Positions 5,740 through 10,242 of a DNA stretch of 10,242 nt are shown piece by piece. This DNA comes from JAGQUL01 sp039811765 (GTDB lineage: Bacteria > Actinomycetota > Thermoleophilia > Gaiellales > SKUG01), in the NCBI GenBank assembly GCA_039811765.1, contig JBDHZF010000089.1:1-10242 (forward strand), read 5' to 3'. Below the pieces are notes generated by a model that was given only the letters and a program-made list of their open reading frames with translations, did not search any database and was not told the DNA's origin. Made by a program: the position numbers and the translations under genes. How positions within the stretch are numbered: position 1 is the first letter of the stretch; each line of letters opens with the position of its first letter.

Positions 5740-6111
5740 ATGTCCATTCGCATCCGCGTCTACCCGAACACCGGCATGTACGGCGGCTACGGCGGCCTCG
5801 GCGTGAACCGCTATGGCGGGGCCGTGAGCGCCGCGTCGTACTACAACAGCAAGCTCGCGTCGACGAAGCAGATCGCGACGCTGCAGCTCGGGTACGAACG
5901 AGCGCTCGCGGACGAGCGCGTGGAACGCGCTCGTCTCGAGGAGCGGCTCAAGAACCCGTACGCCGCGCTCGGCACGAGCGGCATGCTCACTGGCTACAGC
6001 CCGGTGACTGCCGGCTACTCGAACCTGCTCGGCGCGTCGCTGCTTGGCAGCTCGTTGCTCGGTTCCGGCTCGTCGTTCTTCGGGAACCTGGGCTTGGGCA
6101 GAATGTTCTGA
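5740..6111 (+). CDS. Unrecognised Gly/Tyr-rich protein with charged helical middle
   Basis: 123 residues, no family recognised. The start is secure: GAGGT at 5727-5731 sits 8 bases before the ATG. Three zones are visible. The N-terminal 1-40 is rich in glycine and tyrosine (YPNTGMYGGYGGLGVNRYGG, then SYYNSK). The middle, 38-72, is charged and helical with possible coiled-coil spacing (LGYERALADERVERARLEERLK). The tail, 73-123, is of low complexity in Gly, Ser and Leu, including LLGASLLGSSLLGSGSS and ending GLGRMF. No signal peptide and no long membrane helix are clear. The composition suggests a self-assembling or surface-coating protein, but that is a guess. It stands between the collagen/Hcp-like locus and a strong hairpin, so it may be its own unit or the last gene of the collagen transcript. 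Confidence 0.72.
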   Translation: MSIRIRVYPNTGMYGGYGGLGVNRYGGAVSAASYYNSKLASTKQIATLQLGYERALADERVERARLEERLKNPYAALGTSGMLTGYSPVTAGYSNLLGASLLGSSLLGSGSSFFGNLGLGRMF

Positions 6112-6149
6112 CGCCGACCCAGAGTCGAGACGACCACGAGCGATTCCCA

Positions 6150-6175
6150 GGGCCGCGTCCGACAGGGCGCGGCCC
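6150..6175. terminator. Strong hairpin between convergent genes
   Basis: GGGCCGCG at 6150-6157 pairs perfectly with CGCGGCCC at 6168-6175. Inside, TCC faces GGG, extending the stem to 11 pairs (one T-G) with loop GACA. It lies 38 bases after the Gly/Tyr-rich gene and 7 bases past the stop of the minus-strand membrane gene. Only TCGCTCTT follows on the plus strand, with no long T run. The position fits a two-way terminator. Confidence 0.7.
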
Positions 6176-6182
6176 TCGCTCT

Positions 6183-7265
6183 TCAGGCCTCGTCTCCCTC
6201 TGCCCCCGCGGCGGCAGCGGCGCCTGGCTCGCCCGCCTCGGCCACTGGAACGGGACCGATCAGCAGCATCGTGTAGACGCGTCCGTTGAACCACCCGGCG
6301 TCGATCGCGCCGATGCCGATCTCCGTCCATCGCGCGTCGGTGAGCACCGAGCGCGCGTGCGAGCTGTCGAGCAGTCCGCGCATCGCGGTGGACGGATCGT
6401 GCGCCCACGCCACCTCGACTCCGACCTCGTCGTCGAACGAACCGGACGATTCGCCGAGCGCGGCGACGACTCGTTGGTCGAGATCACCACCACCGGGCGA
6501 GGAGTACGACAGCATCCGAGCGTTGACGAGCGCCGTCGAGTGGCGACGCGCCACGCTCGCGGCGTCCGGATTGAACGCGAGCTCGCGAACCTGCTCGTGG
6601 GCGCGTAGCTCGTTGATCGCGCGAAGGAGCTCGTCGGGGTCGCCGGCCGCGTTCTTCGCAGCGATCGGTTCGCGCATCGGCAGCTCGCGCTTGGCGCCGA
6701 CGATCGCTCCGAGGCGGCCCTTCGGCAGCGTCTGCGTGTAGTGCGGAAAGCCGTCGACGAGCCACCGCAGAAAATGTTCGCGACGGATCTGCACGCCGCC
6801 GGTACGCGACGCGACCGCAGCACGCGAGATCGCGTTGTCGGACGGTTGCAGCACGAGCAACGCCACGAACAGCAACGCCCAGCCCAGCCCGAGCACGCCC
6901 CCCGCAATGCGGGCCGCGAGCACGGAGTCGAGCCGATCGGGTCGATCGTCGAGCGGCATGCCGTCGGCATCGGTGCGACGTTCCACTCGCCGCGCGCGCC
7001 ACCATGCGTACACGCGATTGGCGGCGATCCACGTGCCGAGTGCCACGAGCAGCACGCCCAGGAGATTCGTGAAGTCCTCACTCCCTCCAATGATCGCGTG
7101 CACGAGATTTCCTGCCGGATCGCGCAGCAGCAGCGCCGCGGCGAACGCTGCGGCGGCTTCCACCAGTCGACCGATCGTGGACAACCCGCCGATCTGCGCC
7201 GCGCCCCACACGAACGCCACGACGGCGCCGAGCAAGAGCAGGTCGATGACGAGTCCACCGATCAA
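6183..7265 (-). CDS. CvpA-like membrane protein fused to a CAP/SCP domain
   Basis: 360 residues with a TTG start at 7265, supported by GAGGAG 8 bases upstream. The first 140 residues hold about four hydrophobic segments (roughly 4-24, 33-48, 66-84, 115-140) arranged like the CvpA (colicin V production) membrane family. A linker (141-208) leads to a CAP/SCP domain at about 210-337: NELRAHEQVRELAFNPDAAS, H242 in ARRHSTALVNARML, then AWAHDPSTAMRGLLDSSHARSVL with H303, and WTEIGIGAI...YTMLLIG. The two histidines usual in the CAP cavity are both present. The tail is Ala/Gly/Glu-rich. The CAP domain probably faces outside the membrane. The layout parallels mycobacterial MarP, where a CvpA-like part carries a protease, but the function here is unknown. 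It converges with the Gly/Tyr-rich gene and diverges from the small ORF at 7345. Confidence 0.85.
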   Translation of the reverse strand: MIGGLVIDLLLLGAVVAFVWGAAQIGGLSTIGRLVEAAAAFAAALLLRDPAGNLVHAIIGGSEDFTNLLGVLLVALGTWIAANRVYAWWRARRVERRTDADGMPLDDRPDRLDSVLAARIAGGVLGLGWALLFVALLVLQPSDNAISRAAVASRTGGVQIRREHFLRWLVDGFPHYTQTLPKGRLGAIVGAKRELPMREPIAAKNAAGDPDELLRAINELRAHEQVRELAFNPDAASVARRHSTALVNARMLSYSSPGGGDLDQRVVAALGESSGSFDDEVGVEVAWAHDPSTAMRGLLDSSHARSVLTDARWTEIGIGAIDAGWFNGRVYTMLLIGPVPVAEAGEPGAAAAAGAEGDEA

Positions 7266-7273
7266 GCCGGCCG

Positions 7274-7279
7274 CTCCTC
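7274..7279 (-). promoter_or_regulatory. Ribosome binding site supporting the TTG start
   Basis: GAGGAG on the minus strand, 8 bases before TTG at 7265. It decides the start of the CvpA/CAP gene, since no ATG or GTG lies in frame close by and the following residues are the first membrane helix. Confidence 0.7.
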
Positions 7280-7306
7280 GCGCGGGTGGTGCACCGATCG
7301 AACGGG

Positions 7307-7312
7307 TATCAT
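7307..7312 (+). promoter_or_regulatory. Candidate -10 box of the small membrane protein gene
   Basis: TATCAT in GC-rich surroundings, identical to the box before the methyltransferase. Transcription would start near 7319, leaving a leader of about 26 bases before the ATG at 7345. No clear -35 is seen. Confidence 0.35.
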
Positions 7313-7344
7313 CGCGCGGAAGCTACCCGCCGCATCGGACAACC

Positions 7345-7506
7345 ATGTTCTCTTTGCTCATTCTCGCGACCGTCCTCCTGCTCGTCTGGCTGTGGGCAAC
7401 GTGGAAGCGCGAGTCGACGGCGCAGTTCATGGCGGAGTGGAGCTATGTCCTAATCGTCACGTCGTTGATGTGCTTCGTGATGGCGATCGCGCTCAAGCTT
7501 CGCTGA
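7345..7506 (+). CDS. Small two-helix membrane protein, unrecognised
   Basis: 53 residues with two hydrophobic stretches: about 3-20 (LLILATVLLLVWLWATW) and 33-51 (SYVLIVTSLMCFVMAIALK), joined by a charged loop KRESTAQFMAE. The composition is typical of a real membrane protein and unlike the arginine-rich shadow frames around it. The open frame extends far upstream, but that part is shadow of the CvpA/CAP gene on the other strand. The ATG at 7345 follows a TATCAT box by 32 bases; the Shine-Dalgarno is weak (GGAC). Its last 14 bases overlap the 3' end of the convergent cca gene. No function can be assigned. Confidence 0.6.
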   Translation: MFSLLILATVLLLVWLWATWKRESTAQFMAEWSYVLIVTSLMCFVMAIALKLR

Positions 7507-8947
7507 GCCCGGCTGCTGCGCTCGCCACCAGCGATCGCGCCTGCTCGACCGTGACGACCTCGCCCACGCCCTGCGCTTCCGCGAGCATCATCACGAACTC
7601 CCCGAGACGCGGTCCCGGTTCGATGCCGGCTGCAGCTGCGATCTGCCTGCCGTCGAGCAGCGGCTCGGGCACGCCGTCGCGTCGCTGGCGCCAGTGATCG
7701 GCCCACACCGTTCGAGCGAACTCGAGGTGCGAGCGCACCCAGCGGCGCCGATCATCCGGGCCTGCGGTTGCGAATCGATCGCCCACGCTCAGCACGATCG
7801 CCTCGGCGGCGACCGAGCCGAAGGAACGCCGCAGGCGCCACCGCTCGCGCGCGTCTCGCGCGCCGTGCAGCTTGAAGCCGAGCGCGAGATGCGTGCCGAC
7901 CAGCGTGCGCACGTCCCGGCGCATCGCGGAAGACCATCGCCAGCGTTGCGCGATGTCGTCGACGATGTCGCAGCCCACGCTGTCGTGGCCGACGAATCCC
8001 ACGCGGCCGTCCGCCCGCTCGGTGCGCGTGGCGGGCTTGCCGAGATCGTGGCATAGTGCGGCGAGCAGCACGACGAGACGCTGCTCCTCGCTCCACGGGG
8101 CAGCGACGAGTCCCGGTTCGTTCGGGAGCGGCAACCAGAAATCGGTCGCCGTCATCAGGTCCTCGCAGTTGTCGAGCACCGCGAGCGTGTGGTCGTGCAC
8201 GTCGAGGTGATGGAACCTGCTCTGGCGCATCCCGCGACACGCGTCCAATTCGGGTAGCAGGACAGCGTCGAGCCCGAGGTGCTCGAGCAGACGCCAACCG
8301 CGGCGCGCTTCGATCGTGAGCAGCAGCAAGCGCAGCTCGTGAAAGGTTCGCTCGCCCGCGGGCTCGGCAGCGCGCGCGGCACGCGTGCGGATCGCGGCGG
8401 CGGTGGCTTCGTCGATCTTCCAGTCCAGCTGATGGGCGATGCGCGCGGCGCGCAGCATCCGCAGCGGATCGTCGTCCAACGCGGACGGCGACACCATGCG
8501 AACGACGCCGTCGCGCAGGTCGCGCAGTCCCGTGGCGCGATCGATCGGCGTCGGCTCGCCGATCACGGGAACGGCGAGCGCGTTGGCGGTGAAGTCCCGC
8601 AGCGCGAGGTCGTCCTCGATCGATCCACCGCGCAACGGGCACACGTCGACCTGCACCGCGAGCTCGCCGGTCGTATCGGGCGCGGGCGTGACGCGCCAGC
8701 ATTCGTCGCCTGCGTCGTCGCGCTGTCCCAAGGGGAACGCCGTACCGCCGGTCGCTCGCGCGATCGCTCGCGCGGCGATCGCCGCGTTCCCGGCAACCGC
8801 CACGTCGACATCGAGCAAGGGTCGCTCGAGCAACGCGTCGCGCACCACGCCGCCCACGAGCCACGCCGATCGCGCCTGCTCGTCGCCGAGCATCGCTTGC
8901 AGCTCGTGCCGCCACGGCTCGAGGGATGTCGCGTGCCCGTCGCTCAT
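7493..8947 (-). CDS. cca: CCA-adding tRNA nucleotidyltransferase with HD domain
   Basis: Adds or repairs the 3'-CCA of tRNA from CTP and ATP, in the cytoplasm. It has 484 residues. The class II polymerase-beta-like head is at about 25-165: LVGGVVRDALLERP followed by the metal pair D46 and D48 in LDVDVAV, then LRDFTANALAV at 116-126 and DPLRMLRAARIAHQLDW at 160-176. An HD phosphohydrolase domain follows, with HHLDVHDHTLAVLD at 247-259 and CHDLGKPATR at 299-308. The HD domain may remove 2',3'-cyclic phosphate or 3'-phosphate from tRNA ends, as in E. coli Cca. I cannot tell from sequence alone whether it adds CC, A or all of CCA. ATG at 8947 overlaps the alr stop by 4 bases (ATGA). Downstream it converges with the small membrane gene. 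Confidence 0.93.
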   Translation of the reverse strand: MSDGHATSLEPWRHELQAMLGDEQARSAWLVGGVVRDALLERPLLDVDVAVAGNAAIAARAIARATGGTAFPLGQRDDAGDECWRVTPAPDTTGELAVQVDVCPLRGGSIEDDLALRDFTANALAVPVIGEPTPIDRATGLRDLRDGVVRMVSPSALDDDPLRMLRAARIAHQLDWKIDEATAAAIRTRAARAAEPAGERTFHELRLLLLTIEARRGWRLLEHLGLDAVLLPELDACRGMRQSRFHHLDVHDHTLAVLDNCEDLMTATDFWLPLPNEPGLVAAPWSEEQRLVVLLAALCHDLGKPATRTERADGRVGFVGHDSVGCDIVDDIAQRWRWSSAMRRDVRTLVGTHLALGFKLHGARDARERWRLRRSFGSVAAEAIVLSVGDRFATAGPDDRRRWVRSHLEFARTVWADHWRQRRDGVPEPLLDGRQIAAAAGIEPGPRLGEFVMMLAEAQGVGEVVTVEQARSLVASAAAGLSEA

Positions 8948-10101
8948 GCGCCCTGCACGTGCGTGCGCAGCAGGCGCGGCTCGCCGGCGATGCCGCACGT
9001 GACCTCGTAATTGATCGTGTCGGCCCAGCGCGCATGGTGCTCGGCGCCGATCCACGCGTCGCCATCGAAGCCGAGGATCGTCACGACGTCGCCCTCGCGC
9101 ACGGTGTCGTCGACGAGCACGGATGCGTGATCCATGCTCACCGTGCCGACGACGGGTCGCTCCACGCCGCGAATCAGCACGTGCCCGCGATTGGAGAGCG
9201 CGCGGCGCACGCCGTCGGCGTAGCCGATCGGAACGCGCGCGACGAACGCTGGCCCGTCTGCAATCCACGTGCGTCCGTATCCCGTGGAGTCGCCGGCTTC
9301 GAGCTGCGTGACCGTCGCCACATGCGAACGCAGCGACAGAACGGGGCTCAGGCCGTGCTCGGACGGATCGACCTGCATGGGGTCGAGGCCGTACGTCGCG
9401 ACGCCGCACCGAACCGCGTCGAAGTGCGCACGCGGTTCGCGAACCGTCGCAGCGCTGTTCGCTGCGTGCGCGATCACGCCCGGGGCTGTCGCGCGCGCGT
9501 GCTCGACCACGTGCTCGAAGCGCTCGAGCTGCAGTTCGAAGAAGCCGTCGTCGTCGAGCTGGTCTGCCGTGGCGAAGTGCGTCATCACGCCTTCGAGTTC
9601 CACGCCGGGCAAACCTGCGAGCCGATCGATCGCGTCCGCTGCCGCAGCGTGCGAAACGCCCCAACGCCCCATCCCGGTGTCCACCTTCAGGTGCACGTGC
9701 AGGGGACGATTCGCCACGAACGCGTCGGTGCGCGCCGCGTGCTCGAGCGCCTCCACCATGCCGTCGCCGAGCACCGCGATCGACGCCGACAGATCGGCGG
9801 CGCGACGCAGGCTCGGCTCGTCGAGCGGACCCATCACGAGCAGCTTCGCGCGGATGCCGTTCTGGCGCAGCTGGCGCGCTTCGCTGAGCGTGGCAACGCA
9901 CAAACGGCGCGCGCCCGCGGCGAGCGCTTCCTGCGCGAGCCGATCCACGTCGTGGCCGTATGCGTTCGCTTTCACCACGGCCCACAGCTGGGCGTCGCCG
10001 GCGAGCCGGTCGCGCAGCGCCATGATGTTGCGTCGATACGCCGACAGGTCGATGCGGACCTCCGCGCGCGGCGGCGCGACGTATGTGTCGCGAACCGTCA
10101 T
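8944..10101 (-). CDS. alr: Alanine racemase
   Basis: PLP enzyme that interconverts L- and D-alanine in the cytoplasm, supplying D-alanine for peptidoglycan. It has 385 residues, the family norm. K44 in AVVKANAYGH binds PLP. HLKVDTGMGRWG at 138-148 contains K139 (the lysine carbamylated in the Geobacillus enzyme) and R146. HAANSAA at 212-218 and YGLDP near 237-241 are cofactor contacts. The second-subunit catalytic tyrosine is Y275 in STGYGRTW, followed by RVPIGYADG, VSMDH and INYEV. All key residues are present. The start at 10101 overlaps the upstream nnrD stop as ATGA, and the stop overlaps cca as ATGA, so translation of the three is coupled. An in-frame extension to 10230 exists but is arginine-rich shadow of nnrD. 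Confidence 0.96.
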   Translation of the reverse strand: MTVRDTYVAPPRAEVRIDLSAYRRNIMALRDRLAGDAQLWAVVKANAYGHDVDRLAQEALAAGARRLCVATLSEARQLRQNGIRAKLLVMGPLDEPSLRRAADLSASIAVLGDGMVEALEHAARTDAFVANRPLHVHLKVDTGMGRWGVSHAAAADAIDRLAGLPGVELEGVMTHFATADQLDDDGFFELQLERFEHVVEHARATAPGVIAHAANSAATVREPRAHFDAVRCGVATYGLDPMQVDPSEHGLSPVLSLRSHVATVTQLEAGDSTGYGRTWIADGPAFVARVPIGYADGVRRALSNRGHVLIRGVERPVVGTVSMDHASVLVDDTVREGDVVTILGFDGDAWIGAEHHARWADTINYEVTCGIAGEPRLLRTHVQGA

Positions 10102-10242
10102 TCCACACCGCCGATCGCGGCGCCGAGCGCCGCCGGGATCCGATCGAGCAAGTCGCTCGCCATCACGCCGTCGACATGCAGCTCGTCGGCCGCGCGAGCG
10201 GCCGCGAGCGAGCATCCCAGCGCGGCGCACGCGCCCGCGAGC
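10098..10242 (-). CDS. nnrD: C-terminal end of ADP-dependent NAD(P)H-hydrate dehydratase (partial)
   Basis: 47 codons visible, 5' part outside the window. Read in the frame ending at TGA 10100-10098, the residues are LAGACAALGCSLAAARAADE, then LHVDGVMASDLLDRIPAALG, ending AAIGGVE. The segment MASDLLDRIPAAL matches the C-terminal signature of the YjeF/NnrD carbohydrate-kinase-like domain, which usually reads lvAsDl...lPaal. The enzyme dehydrates damaged NAD(P)H hydrates with ADP; in many bacteria it is fused to the NnrE epimerase, which cannot be judged here. nnr genes commonly sit next to alr, and the 4-base overlap with alr supports the call. Confidence 0.72.
   Translation of the reverse strand, partial: LAGACAALGCSLAAARAADELHVDGVMASDLLDRIPAALGAAIGGVE

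Noticed and set aside
6484..7032. Other frames inside the CvpA/CAP gene
   Set aside because: Arginine-rich shadows; the frame ending at 6183 alone carries membrane helices and CAP motifs.
7493..10108. Single 871-codon minus-strand frame covering cca and alr
   Set aside because: Only the last 484 codons are cca. The upstream 387 are arginine-rich shadow of alr, which is read in another frame with all catalytic residues intact.

Overview
The window is high-GC and densely coded. It reads as a chromosomal stretch from an actinobacterium. Three things point that way: codons ending overwhelmingly in G or C, several genes with no Shine-Dalgarno but a TANNNT box 6-8 bases before the start (a leaderless style common in Actinobacteria), and a secreted collagen-like protein of a type I associate with deep-branching Actinobacteria such as Thermoleophilia or Acidimicrobiia. 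That placement is an inference, not a demonstrated identification.

Layout. Positions 1-3461 are a minus-strand run: a Phd/YefM-type antitoxin and a PIN-domain (VapC-like) toxin overlapping by 4 bases, then pheS 23 bases later, then pheT, which runs off the left edge. Divergent from the antitoxin, 3470-4288 (+) encodes a class I SAM methyltransferase; the two start from a very short shared promoter region. Positions 4343-5574 (+) hold an apparently broken gene for an exported protein: hydrophobic leader, cysteine motif, 14 Gly-X-Y collagen triplets, then two tandem Hcp-like domains. Its frame is interrupted at the start and at equivalent places in both Hcp-like copies. Positions 5740-6111 (+) encode an unrecognised Gly/Tyr-rich protein with a charged helical middle. 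A strong hairpin follows, between convergent genes.

The right half has a minus-strand membrane protein that joins a CvpA-like membrane part to a CAP/SCP domain (6183-7265, TTG start), a divergent 53-residue two-helix membrane protein (7345-7506), and a tightly overlapping minus-strand operon: the nnrD 3' end, alr (alanine racemase) and a CCA-adding tRNA nucleotidyltransferase. Each junction there is an ATGA overlap.

Functional themes: translation (phenylalanine charging, tRNA 3'-end synthesis), cell wall precursor (D-alanine), metabolite repair (NAD(P)H-hydrate), and a small accessory island (toxin-antitoxin, methyltransferase, collagen/Hcp-like exoprotein, Gly/Tyr-rich protein) between housekeeping blocks. 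I see no tRNA or rRNA gene, CRISPR array, insertion sequence or integrase. The most interesting spot is the collagen/Hcp-like locus, where the protein sequence just after each stop is conserved between the two copies although the codons differ.
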